From: an uncultured SAR86 cluster bacterium
GTDB taxonomy: Bacteria > Pseudomonadota > Gammaproteobacteria > Magnimaribacterales > D2472
Direction of reading: 5' to 3'
Assembly: GCA_902514105.1 (NCBI GenBank)
Contig: CABXPU010000009.1
Location: 1 to 43,084, forward strand
Length of the DNA: 43,084 nucleotides
The position numbers and the translations under genes are program-made. Below, piece by piece: positions 6,792-20,708 of this stretch. Position 1 is the first letter of the stretch, and each line of letters begins with the position of its first letter. The notes under the pieces are model-generated. The model was not told the origin of the DNA, ran no database searches, and worked only from the letters and a program-made list of their open reading frames with translations.

Positions 6792-7205
6792 TTAAATGTT
6801 TTTGCGGAGTTTTTGAATAGTTTTAAGTCTTGCAACCGCTTCGGCAAGCTGAGCTGCAGCTTTTGTATAGTCAATTGTAGACTTCTGATCGGCGAGACTT
6901 TGCTCGGCAGCCTCTTTGGCTTTAATGGCTTCTGATTCATCTAAAGAGTCTGCCCTTTCTGCTGTATCAGACAAGATTGTCACCATGTCAGGCTGAACTT
7001 CCACAAAGCCGCCCGAACAGAAAAAAGTCTCTTCCTCGTCCCCGTTTTGGACCCTTACAGGCCCTGGAGCTAAGCCGGTTAACAGTGGTGTATGCCCTGG
7101 CGCAATGCCAAGCTCTCCTAGTGATCCAGTAGCATAAACCATTGATGCTTCACCTGAATATATCTCCTCGCTCGAGGACACTATGTTGATCTTAATACTG
7201 CTCAT
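6792..7205 (-). CDS. atpC: ATP synthase F1 subunit epsilon
   Basis: A central-stalk subunit of F1 that couples gamma rotation and can inhibit ATP hydrolysis through its C-terminal helices. Its 137 residues include the N-terminal beta-sandwich (IVSSSEEIYSGEA, then GELGIAPGHTPLLTGL) and a C-terminal alpha-helical hairpin rich in Ala, Glu and Lys (about 90-135). It is the last gene of the atp operon, starting four bases after the atpD stop. The size and both domains are normal for proteobacteria. Confidence 0.97.
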   Translation of the reverse strand: MSSIKINIVSSSEEIYSGEASMVYATGSLGELGIAPGHTPLLTGLAPGPVRVQNGDEEETFFCSGGFVEVQPDMVTILSDTAERADSLDESEAIKAKEAAEQSLADQKSTIDYTKAAAQLAEAVARLKTIQKLRKNI

Positions 7206-7209
7206 AAAA

Positions 7210-9481
<2,272 letters not shown>

Positions 9482-9492
9482 GATTTAAAAAT

Positions 9493-11037
9493 TTAAAATG
9501 TTTGAGTTTTCTTAAATGATTCAACCAGCTCGGTAAACTGTTTTTCAATATCATCATCCCAGTCGCCTGTGTCGTTTATTTGTTTTTCTAGATCGCCTTT
9601 TTCTGCTGTTAAATAGCCATGCAGAGCCTCCTCAAAATCTAATATTTTTTTAACATCGACATCAGCCAAATAGCCTCTATCAGCAGCAAATAAACTTAAT
9701 GCTTGTTGCGCCACTGACATTGGAGCAAATTGCTTTTGTTTTAGCAGTTCTGTAAAAGCTTTACCGTTTGCAAGCTGTTGTTTTGTTGCATCATCAAGAT
9801 CAGATGCAAACTGAGAGAAGGCTGCTAGCTCACGATATTGAGCAAGTGCGGTTCTAACTCCTCCAGCTAGTTTTTTCATTATTTTTGTTTGGGCTGATCC
9901 GCCAACCCTGGAAACAGATAGGCCTGCATTAATTGCAGGACGAATGCCTGAATTAAATAATTCTGTTTCTAGATAAATTTGTCCATCGGTAATTGAAATA
10001 ACATTTGTTGGAACAAATGCGGAAACATCTCCAGCTTGTGTTTCAATAATGGGCAATGCGGTTAATGATCCCGTTTTGCCTTTTACTTTTCCGCCGGTTG
10101 CTTTTTCTACATAATCAGCATTTACCCTGGCTGCTCTTTCTAGCAATCTTGAATGTAGATAAAAAACATCTCCTGGATATGCTTCACGCCCTGGAGGACG
10201 TTTTAAAAGAAGTGATACTTGTCTATATGCGACCGCTTGTTTTGATAGATCATCGTAAACAATTAATGCGTCTTCGCCTTTATCTCTAAAGTACTCACCC
10301 ATTGAGCATCCAGCATATGCTGATAAATATTGCATTGGGGCTGGATCAGATGCTGAAGCTGAAACAACAGTTGTGTGTTCCATTGCTCCATATTCTTCAA
10401 GCTTCTTAACAACGTTGGCTACGGTAGATTGTTTTTGTCCTATGGCGACATAGATACATTTAACTCCTGTACCTTTTTGGTTGATGATCGCATCAATAGC
10501 AACAGCAGTTTTCCCGGTCTGCCTGTCTCCAATAATAAGCTCTCTTTGTCCTCTACCAATTGGAACCATTGCATCAATAGCCTTTAATCCAATTTGTACT
10601 GGCTGATCAACTGATTGACGAGCAATAACTCCAGGGGCAACAACCTCAACAGGAGCTGTAGCTTCAGCTTTAATTTCTCCCTTTCCATCAATAGGTGCGC
10701 CTAGCGTGTTAACAACCCTTCCCAATAAAGCCTCTCCAACTGGAACCTCAAGTATTTTTCCAGTACAAACCGCTTTCTGGCCCTCGATCAGCTCAAGGTA
10801 ATCACCAAGCACAACAGCACCAACAGAGTCCTGCTCCAAGTTTAATGCAAGCCCCAGGGTGCCATTCTCAAACTCTATTAATTCTCCATACATAACATCA
10901 CCCATGCCATGTATTCTCACGATTCCGTCAGAGATGCTGACAATAATTCCTTCATTTTTTCTTTCTGCAGATAAATCTAAGCCCGCTATTTTGTCTTTTA
11001 GAACGCTTGAGATTTCTGATGGATTTAATTGACTCAT
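9493..11037 (-). CDS. atpA: ATP synthase F1 subunit alpha
   Basis: The regulatory nucleotide-binding subunit alternating with beta in F1. It has 514 residues, with the P-loop [11 protein letters not shown] near residue 170, the [14 protein letters not shown] segment and the [20 protein letters not shown] signature of alpha/beta subunits. The N-terminus ([17 protein letters not shown]) matches the part that binds delta. Standard position between atpH and atpG, with short gaps on either side. Confidence 0.98.
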   Translation of the reverse strand: MSQLNPSEISSVLKDKIAGLDLSAERKNEGIIVSISDGIVRIHGMGDVMYGELIEFENGTLGLALNLEQDSVGAVVLGDYLELIEGQKAVCTGKILEVPVGEALLGRVVNTLGAPIDGKGEIKAEATAPVEVVAPGVIARQSVDQPVQIGLKAIDAMVPIGRGQRELIIGDRQTGKTAVAIDAIINQKGTGVKCIYVAIGQKQSTVANVVKKLEEYGAMEHTTVVSASASDPAPMQYLSAYAGCSMGEYFRDKGEDALIVYDDLSKQAVAYRQVSLLLKRPPGREAYPGDVFYLHSRLLERAARVNADYVEKATGGKVKGKTGSLTALPIIETQAGDVSAFVPTNVISITDGQIYLETELFNSGIRPAINAGLSVSRVGGSAQTKIMKKLAGGVRTALAQYRELAAFSQFASDLDDATKQQLANGKAFTELLKQKQFAPMSVAQQALSLFAADRGYLADVDVKKILDFEEALHGYLTAEKGDLEKQINDTGDWDDDIEKQFTELVESFKKTQTF

Positions 11038-11046
11038 TTTTTCACC

Positions 11047-11583
11047 TTAAAAATTTAATTGGTTTACTAGTTTTTTAACCCTTCCTCTTATGGAAAGGTC
11101 TAATGTTTCGTCGCCAACTTTTAAGAACATGCCGCCCATTATGGAGGCATCTTCTTTGAAGTTAATGTTTGCGCTTGCTCCGTGCAAGGCCTGAAGTTTG
11201 TTAATAATGGTTTCTTTTGATTCTGGGCTAGGGTTTGAAACAACAAAAACATCGATTGAGCTTTGGTTGTTATGCTCTTGAAGTAGCTCCTGATATATTT
11301 CAAAAATGGCTTGAAGGAGATTTAATCTGCCGTTTTCTGCCAATACATCGATAAGGCGCTTTGTTAAGCTTGAGAGCTCCGCCTCAAAAACGCTGGTTAA
11401 TTTTGCTGCTGTTCCTGTTTTGGAAAGCTCTGGGTTTTCAATTATTTTATCTATTTGTTCTGTTTGAATGGCTTGGCCTAAAAGGTCTAGCTCGTTTTCA
11501 ATTGAGGTAGCTTCGCCCGCCTCTAAAGCAGCAGAAAATATTGCTTTTGCATATGGTCTGGCTAGTGGGGTGAGCTCAATCAT
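11047..11583 (-). CDS. atpH: ATP synthase F1 subunit delta
   Basis: Part of the peripheral stalk holding F1 to the b subunits. Its 178 residues have the six-helix N-terminal domain (LARPYAKAIFSAALEAGE) and the C-terminal signature of the OSCP/delta family, DASIMGGMFLKVGDETLDLS followed by a basic helix. It starts two bases after atpF ends. Size and order are standard. Confidence 0.96.
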   Translation of the reverse strand: MIELTPLARPYAKAIFSAALEAGEATSIENELDLLGQAIQTEQIDKIIENPELSKTGTAAKLTSVFEAELSSLTKRLIDVLAENGRLNLLQAIFEIYQELLQEHNNQSSIDVFVVSNPSPESKETIINKLQALHGASANINFKEDASIMGGMFLKVGDETLDLSIRGRVKKLVNQLNF

Positions 11584-11585
11584 TT

Positions 11586-12056
11586 TTATAACTCTGCCGC
11601 GGCTTTTTTAAGAAGATCGTCATGCTTTTCAGAAGAAATTTCTTCATCTAAGATCTTTTGTGTCGTATCAATAATGATCTCGGACATTTTTGACTTCAGC
11701 TCTTCTTTTGCTTGGTTGGTCTCGTTCTCTATGGTTTTAGACGCCGCCAATAATATTTTTTCAGCTTCGTCTTGTGCTTTTGATTTTGCATCATTCACTA
11801 TTTGAGATGCTCTTTGGTTGGCTTTATCAATCAGTTCTGCTGATTCGGCTTTCGCTTTATCAAGCTCTTGATTGAATGCTAGTTGAGCTTCTTCTAGTGA
11901 GTCATCAGCTTTTTTTGCCGCCTCCAGACCGTCAGATATTTTTTTCTCTCTTTCTTGCATAACCGATAATATTGGTGGATATATATATCTCCAACATATG
12001 GCCACAAAAACAATCATGACAATTGCTTGAGCAAGTAAGGTTGCGTTTATATTCAT
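11586..12056 (-). CDS. atpF: ATP synthase Fo subunit b
   Basis: The membrane-anchored peripheral stalk. Its 156 residues comprise a single N-terminal membrane helix (about residues 6-26, ending near RYIYPPI) and a long Ala/Glu/Lys-rich coiled coil that dimerises and reaches delta. The family signature WRYIYPPILSVMQERE, with the conserved Pro-Pro kink, is present. It lies between atpE and atpH. Confidence 0.97.
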   Translation of the reverse strand: MNINATLLAQAIVMIVFVAICWRYIYPPILSVMQEREKKISDGLEAAKKADDSLEEAQLAFNQELDKAKAESAELIDKANQRASQIVNDAKSKAQDEAEKILLAASKTIENETNQAKEELKSKMSEIIIDTTQKILDEEISSEKHDDLLKKAAAEL

Positions 12057-12078
12057 GTTTTAACTATTAATAAATAAA

Positions 12079-13512
<1,434 letters not shown>

Positions 13513-13546
13513 AAGATTCGCGTTTTATTTTAATGTACTGGCGAGA

Positions 13547-13575
13547 ATTATAAAAAGATAACAGCTTGAGAACAA
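13547..13575 (-). promoter_or_regulatory. sigma70-type promoter of the atp operon
   Basis: On the minus strand, TTGTTC (13575-13570) and TATAAT (13552-13547) are separated by exactly 17 bases. The start of transcription would be near 13540, about 28 bases ahead of atpI. The -35 element overlaps a 5-bp stem (GCTTG/CAAGC) that might belong to the end of parB transcription. Confidence 0.65.
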
Positions 13576-13593
13576 GCGATTTGGGCCTTTAAA

Positions 13594-14424
13594 TTAAACT
13601 AATTTGCTAATAATGTTTTCAAGCTCTTCTGAGGTTGAATAATGTATAACCACTTTGCCGGTTTTTTTGTTTTTTGCTTCTATTTCTATCTTGTGGCCAA
13701 AGCCCTCTGACATGTCTTGTTCTATGTTTAAAACATCTTTTGATTTGGTTTTCGGAGTATTTTTTTTGGTTTTCCTAGAGGTTAGGTTTTGGGCCTCTTT
13801 TACCGTTAAGCTTGATGCTGTTATTTGTTTTGCTAGCGTTATTGCTTTTTCAGGATCAAGTGATGCTAAAAGCTTGGCGTGCCCTTTCTCTAAAAGGCCT
13901 TGGGATAAAAGGTCCAAAACATTTGATGGTAGGGTTAAAATTCTTAAAGAGTTGGCAATTGTGCTTCTTGCTTTTCCTGTGGCGCCAGCAACATCTTCTT
14001 GGGTTAAACCAAACTCTCTTTTAAGCCTGTCGTAACCCCTAGCCTCTTCAACAGCATTTAGGTCTTCCCTTTGAAGGTTTTCAATCAGGGCTGCCTCAAG
14101 AGCATTTTGATCTTCTTTTTGATCAACCAAGCAGGGTATTGAGCTTAGGCCTGCCAGCTTTGATGCGCGCAGCCTTCTCTCTCCAGCTATAACTTCAAAC
14201 TTATTAAGGCCAGACTCTCTTACAAGGATGGGTGAAATGACCCCGTGTTTTTTTATAGAACTAGACAGTTCTGTGATTTTTTCTTTATTAAAATCTTGTC
14301 TTGGCTGAAATCTGCCCGGGGAAATATCCGTAATATTTATTTCTTTTATGCTTTTTTGTGGCGCTCCTTTTGTTGATCCTAGTAAGGCATCCAGGCCTCT
14401 GTTTAGGGCTTTTTTATCAGACAT
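13594..14424 (-). CDS. parB: chromosome-partitioning protein ParB
   Basis: A CTP-dependent DNA clamp that loads at parS and spreads, with ParA moving the origin region. It has 276 residues from ATG 14424 (MSDKKALNRGLDALLG); the two extra codons ahead are unlikely to be used. The N-terminal domain carries the ParB/Srx box GERRLRASKLAG and ENLQREDLNAVEEA. The HTH is about residues 130-160 (LTQEDVAGATGKARSTIANS), and a C-terminal dimer domain follows. It overlaps the end of parA. A matching parS site is found at 24780-24795, in recF. Confidence 0.97.
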   Translation of the reverse strand: MSDKKALNRGLDALLGSTKGAPQKSIKEINITDISPGRFQPRQDFNKEKITELSSSIKKHGVISPILVRESGLNKFEVIAGERRLRASKLAGLSSIPCLVDQKEDQNALEAALIENLQREDLNAVEEARGYDRLKREFGLTQEDVAGATGKARSTIANSLRILTLPSNVLDLLSQGLLEKGHAKLLASLDPEKAITLAKQITASSLTVKEAQNLTSRKTKKNTPKTKSKDVLNIEQDMSEGFGHKIEIEAKNKKTGKVVIHYSTSEELENIISKLV

Positions 14425-15178
14425 GCTCAACCTTTCTTATTAACTCCCCCGCTAGAGCCAGGTAGGCTTTGGCGCCATAAGAGTTTGGCATATATTGCAG
14501 CGCAGCAACCCCGTGGCTTGGGGCCTCCGCAAGCTTTACATTTCTTGGTATTATTGTGTTAAAGAGAACGCTGGCAAAATGCTTTTCTAGCTCCTCTGAA
14601 ACCTCTTTTGCTAAATTATTTCTCATATCAACCATTGTTCTAATGATACCTAAAACTCTGTTTGAGGAAAGGTTTTTATTGGACAGCGTTTGTATTGTGT
14701 CTATAAGCCCAGACACCCCCTCAAGCGAGTAGTATTCACATTGCAGCGGGATAAGTGTGCCAGAGGCTGCAAATAGCGCCTCAATTGTCAGCTGGTTTAG
14801 TGTTGGCGGTGTATCAATAATTGTGTAATCAAAGCCCTGGTCTATGTTGGAAAGGGTTTGTGATAAAAACTGTTGCTTGTTTTGGTTCCTAATTTCAACC
14901 TCTAGAGCCAACAGGTCTGCTCCTCCAGGTGTTATGTGGTAGCCGCTGGACGCTTGGTATATGGCCTCATTGATGGTGGCATCTTTGGCAAAAACATCGT
15001 AAAGGGTGTTGGGGCTCTCTTCTGTAATTCCTGCTGCTGTTGTTGCGTTGCCTTGTGGGTCTAGGTCTATTAGCAAAACGCTTCTTTTTGTTGCTGCAAG
15101 GCTCGCTGCCAGGTTCACAGCGGTTGTGGTTTTTCCAACCCCTCCTTTTTGATTTGCTATTGCTATAACTTTGTTCAA
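14417..15178 (-). CDS. parA: chromosome-partitioning ATPase ParA
   Basis: A deviant Walker ATPase that forms nucleoid-bound gradients and pulls ParB-parS complexes apart. Its 253 residues begin [20 protein letters not shown] with the deviant P-loop KGGVGKTT at residues 11-18; later motifs are DLDPQGNAT and DTPPTL. The start is TTG at 15178, overlapping the rsmG stop as TTGA. It has no N-terminal HTH, as usual for chromosomal type Ib ParA proteins. Confidence 0.97.
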   Translation of the reverse strand: MNKVIAIANQKGGVGKTTTAVNLAASLAATKRSVLLIDLDPQGNATTAAGITEESPNTLYDVFAKDATINEAIYQASSGYHITPGGADLLALEVEIRNQNKQQFLSQTLSNIDQGFDYTIIDTPPTLNQLTIEALFAASGTLIPLQCEYYSLEGVSGLIDTIQTLSNKNLSSNRVLGIIRTMVDMRNNLAKEVSEELEKHFASVLFNTIIPRNVKLAEAPSHGVAALQYMPNSYGAKAYLALAGELIRKVEHV

Positions 15179-15768
15179 TTTATTTTTGTTATTAATAGAA
15201 TGTGCCTTTCTTGTTCTTCGTTTTCTTGTTTGATTATTTCACAGTTGTGGTCTTTTTTGTTTATAGATTTTATTTCTTCTTCTATTTTGTTCCTTTTGCC
15301 TTTTAACAAAACATAAAGGCCGCCGCTTTTGAGCAGGTGGTCGCAGGCATTAATTATTTTTGCTGTTTCTGAGAAAGCTCTGGCTGTAATGATGTCAAAT
15401 TTTTCTAGCTTGGTGTTCTTTGTAATTCGCTCTTCTGCAACTTTTATGTTTTTAAGCGAGAGTTTTTTTGCTGTTTTTTTTAAAAAGTAGGCCTTCTTTT
15501 TGTTTGACTCTGCCAAGGTGATGCTCGCCCCCGGTTGCACAATCCCTATTACGGCGCCCGGGAAACCTGCTCCCGAGCCAACATCCAAAACTTTGTGATT
15601 TTTTTCTATGTAGTTTGTTGCCGGGATGCAGTCTTCAATGTCTTTTATTAAAACGTCGTCTAGCGTGGCTCTGGCAAAAAGGTTGTGGGCTTTGTTGTAG
15701 CGAAGGGCTTCTTTGGCGTATTCTTTTAGGTTGTTCTTTGTGGTTGTGTCAAAGCTTTTTTTATGCAT
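15175..15768 (-). CDS. rsmG: 16S rRNA (guanine(527)-N7)-methyltransferase
   Basis: Uses S-adenosylmethionine to methylate N7 of G527 in 16S rRNA. Its 197 residues contain the SAM-binding motif [17 protein letters not shown] near 60-76 and the [19 protein letters not shown] segment typical of GidB/RsmG. It starts inside the end of mnmG (8-base overlap) and ends overlapping parA, in the standard mnmG-rsmG-parAB order. The C-terminal half is unusually Lys-rich, as is mnmG. Confidence 0.96.
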   Translation of the reverse strand: MHKKSFDTTTKNNLKEYAKEALRYNKAHNLFARATLDDVLIKDIEDCIPATNYIEKNHKVLDVGSGAGFPGAVIGIVQPGASITLAESNKKKAYFLKKTAKKLSLKNIKVAEERITKNTKLEKFDIITARAFSETAKIINACDHLLKSGGLYVLLKGKRNKIEEEIKSINKKDHNCEIIKQENEEQERHILLITKIN

Positions 15769-17623
15769 TTAGTGCTTCTAGTTCGCCCTTTTTAATATAA
15801 ACGAGGATAAGGTTTATCGCCGCCGGCGTGACGCCCTCTATCCTTGACGCAGCCCCTATTGTTGTTGGTTTTGTTTTGTTTAATTTTTCGGCTACCTCGT
15901 TTGAAATCCCGGCTATGTTTTCGTAAATAATTTTTTCTGGTATTTTTTTAGAGTTTTGTTTTTTGTTTTTAAAAACCTCTCTTTTTTGTTTTTCTATATA
16001 GCCGCTGTATTTAATTTCGGTCATGGCTCTGTCTAGCATGCCAAGCTCTTTTTTATTTGTTTTTGATAATTTTATAATGCTGTTTTTTTCTACATCTGGT
16101 CTTTTTAAGATTTGTTTTATGCTTGTTGGTTCTTTTAATGAAATTGTTTTTTTGTTTTTGTCTACAAACTTTTTTGTTTTGGTGTTTAGGATTCTTTTGT
16201 TAAAAAATTCTCTGTATAGGTTTTCTTGACTATAAAAGCTGTCTATTTTCTCTTGGGAAACAAGGCTGTGTGTTTTCGCTTTTTCTAGCAGCCTTTGCTC
16301 CGCATTGTTTTGGCTCAACATAAGTCTGTGTTCGGCCCTGCTGGTAAACATCCTGTATGGTTCTGTTACGCCTAGGGTGGTTAGGTCATCTACCAACACG
16401 CCTATGTAGGCCTCGCTTCTGTCGAGAATAAACTCTTTTGTTTGTTTTATTTTGTTGGCTGCGTTTGCTCCGGCCGCAAGACCTTGTGCTGCTGCCTCTT
16501 CATACCCTGTGGTTCCGTTTATCTGGCCTGCCAGGTAGAGGTTCTTAAGAAATTTTGTTTCAAGTGTTGGGTATAAAGACCTGGGGTCAATAAAATCGTA
16601 CTCTACCGCATATCCGTATTCTGTTATTTTTGCGTTTTCCATGCCTTTTATGGAGAGGATAAACTCTTCTTGCGCTTTTTTTGGGAGGCTTGTTGATATG
16701 CCGTTTGGATATATGAGGTCTTTTGAAACACCTTCTGGTTCAATGAATATTTGGTGGCTGTTTTTGTCTGAGAATTTTGATATTTTGTCTTCTATGGATG
16801 GGCAGTATCTTGGGCCTATGCCTGTTATGCTGCCTGTGTACATGGCTGAGAGGTGTATGTTGTTTTTTATGATTTCGTGGGTTTTGTTGTTGGTTCTTGT
16901 TATGTAACATGAGAGCTGTTTTTGGTGTCTTTTGGTTTCGCCCGATAAAGACATCCAGGGTGTTGGTTTTTCTCCTTTTTGCTCCTCCATTTTGTTTAGG
17001 TTTAGGCTAGACATTTTTATTCTCGCCGGTGTTCCTGTTTTGAGCCTTCCCATTGGGAGATTTAAGCCGTATAGCTTTTTGGATAATGGTATGGATGCTT
17101 TTTCTCCTGTTCTTCCCCCTCTTTTCTTGCTTTCTCCTGTGTACATTATTCCATTTAGAAAGGTGCCCGTGGTGAGAATAACTTTTTTTCCTTTTATCTC
17201 TCTTCCGTCTGCTAACAAGACGCCGCCAACCTTTTCTTTGTTTGAGATAAGGTCTACCACCTCCCCCTCTTCTATTTTGATAGAGGTTTTATTAAGTATT
17301 TTTTGAATGCTTTTTTTGTAAAGGTCTCTGTCGCACTGCACCCTTAGCGCCTGTACGGCGTCTCCCTTTCTTGTGTTTAGAGTTCGATATTGTATGCCGG
17401 ACATATCTGTTGCTTTTCCCATAATCCCGCCCAGAGCATCTACCTCCCTTACAAGATGAGATTTGCCCAAACCCCCAATGGCGGGGTTACATGACATTTG
17501 ACCTATCGAGCCTTTTGTAAATGAAACCAGGACACAGCTAAGGCCGTTTCTATATACAGCATGAGCAGCCTCGACACCCGCATGGCCGCCCCCCACTACT
17601 ACTACATCAAAAACTTTATTCAC
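15761..17623 (-). CDS. mnmG: tRNA uridine-5-carboxymethylaminomethyl(34) synthesis enzyme MnmG
   Basis: An FAD protein that with MnmE installs the cmnm5 group on wobble uridine of several tRNAs. I prefer the GTG at 17623 (620 residues, [20 protein letters not shown]), with AGGGTGG just upstream; the frame could also start at TTG 17638. The Rossmann motif [10 protein letters not shown], the GCNPAIGG-like [20 protein letters not shown] region and the C-terminal four-helix part ([14 protein letters not shown]) are clear. The coding strand is strongly A-rich and Lys/Asn-rich, in contrast to mnmE on the other side of the upstream gap. Confidence 0.96.
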   Translation of the reverse strand: MNKVFDVVVVGGGHAGVEAAHAVYRNGLSCVLVSFTKGSIGQMSCNPAIGGLGKSHLVREVDALGGIMGKATDMSGIQYRTLNTRKGDAVQALRVQCDRDLYKKSIQKILNKTSIKIEEGEVVDLISNKEKVGGVLLADGREIKGKKVILTTGTFLNGIMYTGESKKRGGRTGEKASIPLSKKLYGLNLPMGRLKTGTPARIKMSSLNLNKMEEQKGEKPTPWMSLSGETKRHQKQLSCYITRTNNKTHEIIKNNIHLSAMYTGSITGIGPRYCPSIEDKISKFSDKNSHQIFIEPEGVSKDLIYPNGISTSLPKKAQEEFILSIKGMENAKITEYGYAVEYDFIDPRSLYPTLETKFLKNLYLAGQINGTTGYEEAAAQGLAAGANAANKIKQTKEFILDRSEAYIGVLVDDLTTLGVTEPYRMFTSRAEHRLMLSQNNAEQRLLEKAKTHSLVSQEKIDSFYSQENLYREFFNKRILNTKTKKFVDKNKKTISLKEPTSIKQILKRPDVEKNSIIKLSKTNKKELGMLDRAMTEIKYSGYIEKQKREVFKNKKQNSKKIPEKIIYENIAGISNEVAEKLNKTKPTTIGAASRIEGVTPAAINLILVYIKKGELEALNA

Positions 17624-17856
17624 AACCACCCTATACAAAAATTAATAAATATATATAAGTATTATTATACTTATTGTTATGTTTATTAAGGGGCTATTTT
17701 TCTGTTAATAACTCCAAAAAACACACAAAGATAAACCAAAACCCCTGTAGATAAAAAGCCTTAAACCCTCTTAGCAGCATAAACAAAAACTTATGACAAG
17801 CTGTTAACAAAAAAACCAAACCTTGTTAACAACAAGATATAAACAAAATAATAACT
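17624..17856. other. mnmG/mnmE gap: AT-rich DNA with DnaA-box-like sequences and a composition switch
   Basis: There is no gene in this gap of about 230 bases. It contains several 9-mers close to the DnaA box TTATNCACA: TTATTAACA (minus, 17711-17703), TTATCTACA (minus, 17754-17746) and two TGTTAACAA copies (17802-17810, 17824-17832). None is a perfect match. The plus strand changes here from T/G-rich (mnmG side) to A/C-rich (mnmE side). In Escherichia coli oriC is next to mnmG, so a relic or accessory origin function is possible; the rpmH/dnaA gap is the stronger candidate. Confidence 0.35.
17655..17674. repeat. 8-bp inverted repeat upstream of mnmG
   Basis: ATAAGTAT-TATT-ATACTTAT is a perfect hairpin-forming inverted repeat with a 4-base loop, starting 32 bases from the chosen mnmG start. 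It contains a TATAAT-like -10 for the minus strand but no good -35 is seen. It could be an operator or part of an AT-rich unwinding segment. Confidence 0.4.
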
Positions 17857-19173
17857 TTATTTGCCTATACAAAAATCTTTAAAAATATCACCCAAAAGAG
17901 AGTCAGACGTTTTTATTCCAACAACCTCATCCAAAGAAGCTCTCGCAAGCCTTAGGTCTTCGGCCGCAAGCTCAACATCTTTACCCGATCGGAGCTTAAG
18001 CAAAGCCTCTTCAAGAAAACTCAAACCTTCGTTAAAAAGGTCAATGTGTCGAGATCGTGCTAAATACTCATGCTCAACAGGCTTTGGAAGAGAAGAGAGG
18101 GATGTAATTTTTCTTTTAAGGTCAACAATGCCGTCACCGGTTTTGGCAGAAACGCACAAATCAAAAAACCCCCCATCATCTTTTATGCCAAGGTCGACCT
18201 TGTTTAAAACAGAAAGAAAAGACTTTTCAGAAACAAGGTTTTTAATAGAGGAAAAAACTGAAGGGTCAGCAGAGTCAAAAACCCCAACAACAACATCGGC
18301 GCCCTCAATCTGAGAAACAGTAAGAGCTATTCCTTCTTTTTCAACCTGATCAGAAGACTCTCTAATCCCGGCGCTGTCTAAAACCGAAAAAGAGGAATTA
18401 TTATAAAAAACCTCTGACTCAATCAGGTCGCGCGTTGTGCCGGCAACATCAGAAACCAAGGCCCTATCAAAGCCAAGCATTCTATTAAACAAAGAAGACT
18501 TGCCAGAATTAGGAGGACCAACAAACAAAACCGTTTTCTTTAAAAAACCCTCACCGGACGAATAACACTTGTTAATAAAACCACCAAAGTCTGCACACAA
18601 ACGAGCAACCCCATCCAACAACCCCTCTTCGTTTATAAAATCATAATCCTCATCAGAAAAATCAATAGAGCCCTCTATAAGCTTTCTAAAACCGTCTAGG
18701 CGAGAAGAAAAACCAAAAACCTCCTTAGAAAAACCGCCACCCAAAGAGCTGGCAGAAAGGCTGACAAGCTCAGAGCTCGAGTTGTTAATTGTATCGACAA
18801 CACTCTCAGCCTCGTTCAAAGAAAGCTTGCCGTTAATAAAAGCCCTTTTGGTAAATTCGCCCGGCCCAGCCTCATCAAAACCCAAAGACTTAAAAAGATC
18901 AACAACTGAACGCATTACAGCAAAACCACCGTGAGCATATATTTCAAACGAGTCTTCGCCTGTATAACTAGAGGGAGCTTTAAAAAAAACAACCCCCACG
19001 TCGTCCACAAGAGAGCCACTATAAAAAACAGATCGGCGATAAAACCTTCTAGGCTCACCCAAAGGAGAAGAAAATATTTTTTGCAAACCATCAAGACAGC
19101 CAGGACCAGAAACGCGAAACACACAAAGCGCCGACTTAGAGGCCGGCGTTGCCAAAGCATAAACAACAGACAA
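17857..19173 (-). CDS. mnmE: tRNA uridine-5-carboxymethylaminomethyl(34) synthesis GTPase MnmE
   Basis: A folate-binding GTPase partner of MnmG in wobble uridine modification. It has 438 residues. The N-terminal domain includes ATPASKSALCVFRVSGPG, the G domain has GPPNSGKSSLFNRM (P-loop, near 217-230), DVAGTTRDL and NKVD, and the C-terminus ends in FCIGK, the conserved methylation Cys motif. The start is TTG at 19173, five bases after yidC; no better start is available. Codons are T-rich (many Val, Phe, Ser, Gly, Asp), the opposite of mnmG. The 3' end is intact, so no island of the type that targets mnmE is present. Confidence 0.96.
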   Translation of the reverse strand: MSVVYALATPASKSALCVFRVSGPGCLDGLQKIFSSPLGEPRRFYRRSVFYSGSLVDDVGVVFFKAPSSYTGEDSFEIYAHGGFAVMRSVVDLFKSLGFDEAGPGEFTKRAFINGKLSLNEAESVVDTINNSSSELVSLSASSLGGGFSKEVFGFSSRLDGFRKLIEGSIDFSDEDYDFINEEGLLDGVARLCADFGGFINKCYSSGEGFLKKTVLFVGPPNSGKSSLFNRMLGFDRALVSDVAGTTRDLIESEVFYNNSSFSVLDSAGIRESSDQVEKEGIALTVSQIEGADVVVGVFDSADPSVFSSIKNLVSEKSFLSVLNKVDLGIKDDGGFFDLCVSAKTGDGIVDLKRKITSLSSLPKPVEHEYLARSRHIDLFNEGLSFLEEALLKLRSGKDVELAAEDLRLARASLDEVVGIKTSDSLLGDIFKDFCIGK

Positions 19174-19178
19174 AACAA

Positions 19179-20708
19179 CTACCCCGAAAGGCTTGCGCCA
19201 GTCTTTTTGTATATAAGAACCTGCTGAGCGTAGGTAACAAGAGAGTTAGTAACAGAGTACAAAACAAGCCCAGACGGCAAGAAAATAAAGAAAATAGAAA
19301 ACATAATTGGCATAAACTTCATCACAGCAGCCTGCGTGGGGTCTTGGCCAGGCATTGGGGGATTAAGGCGCTGCGTCATAAACATAATAAAAGCCATCAA
19401 AATCGGTAGAACAAACAAAGGGTCCGGAGCAGAAAGGTCTTGAAGCCACAACGCAAAAGGGGCATGACGAAGCTCAACACTCTCTCTTAAGGCAAAAAAC
19501 AAAGCTATAAAAAAAGGAAACTGTGGAAGCATTGGCAAACACCCGCCCAAAGGATTAATTCCGTTTTTCATATAAAAAGACATTGTTTCTTGTTGCGCCT
19601 TTTGGGGGTCGTTTTTATACCTGTCTCTTATTTCTGCAACATCCCCTTGGTGTAATCTCATTTTAGCAACAGACCTAAAACCTTTTGCTGAGAGAGGCCA
19701 AAACAAACCTTTTATAACAAAAGTCAAAAGAATAATAGAAAGCCCCCAGTTGCCAACAAAACCATTAATTTTCCCCAAAAGCCAAACCATTGGCTGCGCC
19801 AAAAACCAAAACCACCCCATATCTATAGCAAGCTCAAGGTCTTCAACCCCTTCCTTTTCAGCCAAAATGTCTCGCGTTTTGGGCCCTATAAAAACCCTGT
19901 GCTCAAAAGAGTCATACATTTGGAAAGTTTCAAGACTCGGCTCAACAAAATACCCCATTGAAAACAAACCGGACTCGGTTTTTGGGTTAGCAAAATAAGT
20001 ATATTCAAAACTTTTTGATCCCAAAACAGAAGCCATAAAATACTTCTGAATAAACGCTACCCAACCACCCCTTTCTCTGTAAAGCTGCTGCTCATCTATA
20101 GAGGTTAGCCTTGTGTTGTTGTAGGGATCTTCAGCAGTATTAAAAGCAACACCTCTATATGATGCATTGGAAAAAATACCCGTGGGCATATCTACAGGGA
20201 GGGCTTCGTTTCTATAAAGAGCAACGAAAGGCCTATAAGAAACACCAGAAGAGTTTTCATCCAAAATGGTTAATTCGTAAGGGGTCTCAGAAAAAGCTAT
20301 AGTCTTTTTAACACCAACATCTTTCGAAACAAGAACAACTTTAGAGCCATCAACAAAATCAACGCTATAAGGAATATGTTGGTTTTTGTTTAGGCCAGAG
20401 AACCCACTCTTAAGGTAATACTTTAATCCACCCTCTTCGCTCCCAAGCACTCTTACACCCCTGCTTGTGTTTGGATAAATAGGAAACTGTTTAAGCCTCG
20501 CCTCAACAATGCTGCCGCTTATGGTGTTTACGCCAACCTTTAAATATTCATTTTCGAGCGTAGCGATATTTCCAAGACCACCAACCTCTGCTGCAGCCAT
20601 TACCACCTCTTGCTCAACAGCCTTTTCTGCTTGGCCGCTGTTCCATTGGAAAAACAGGAGATAAGAAAAAAGCAAAACAACTGAAAAATAAATATATCTT
20701 GGGTTCAT
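19179..20708 (-). CDS. yidC: membrane protein insertase YidC
   Basis: Inserts and folds inner-membrane proteins, including Fo subunits, with or without SecYEG. It has 509 residues. There is an N-terminal membrane anchor (residues 6-21), a large periplasmic beta-supersandwich domain (about 50-310) typical of Gram-negative YidC, and the conserved five-helix core, with the hydrophilic-groove Arg in LLTFVIKGLFWPLSAKGFRS and an NPLGGCLPMLPQFPFFIAL segment. It lies 20 bases downstream of rnpA. The small gene yidD, often found between them, is missing. Confidence 0.97.
   Translation of the reverse strand: MNPRYIYFSVVLLFSYLLFFQWNSGQAEKAVEQEVVMAAAEVGGLGNIATLENEYLKVGVNTISGSIVEARLKQFPIYPNTSRGVRVLGSEEGGLKYYLKSGFSGLNKNQHIPYSVDFVDGSKVVLVSKDVGVKKTIAFSETPYELTILDENSSGVSYRPFVALYRNEALPVDMPTGIFSNASYRGVAFNTAEDPYNNTRLTSIDEQQLYRERGGWVAFIQKYFMASVLGSKSFEYTYFANPKTESGLFSMGYFVEPSLETFQMYDSFEHRVFIGPKTRDILAEKEGVEDLELAIDMGWFWFLAQPMVWLLGKINGFVGNWGLSIILLTFVIKGLFWPLSAKGFRSVAKMRLHQGDVAEIRDRYKNDPQKAQQETMSFYMKNGINPLGGCLPMLPQFPFFIALFFALRESVELRHAPFALWLQDLSAPDPLFVLPILMAFIMFMTQRLNPPMPGQDPTQAAVMKFMPIMFSIFFIFLPSGLVLYSVTNSLVTYAQQVLIYKKTGASLSG

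Noticed and set aside
13555-13580. Intrinsic terminator after parB
   Set aside because: The GCTTG/CAAGC stem has only five pairs, is followed by a broken T run and overlaps a better explained promoter.
17857-17880. Island insertion at the 3' end of mnmE, a known target of genomic islands
   Set aside because: The mnmE end (FCIGK and stop) is intact and no repeat of it was found nearby.
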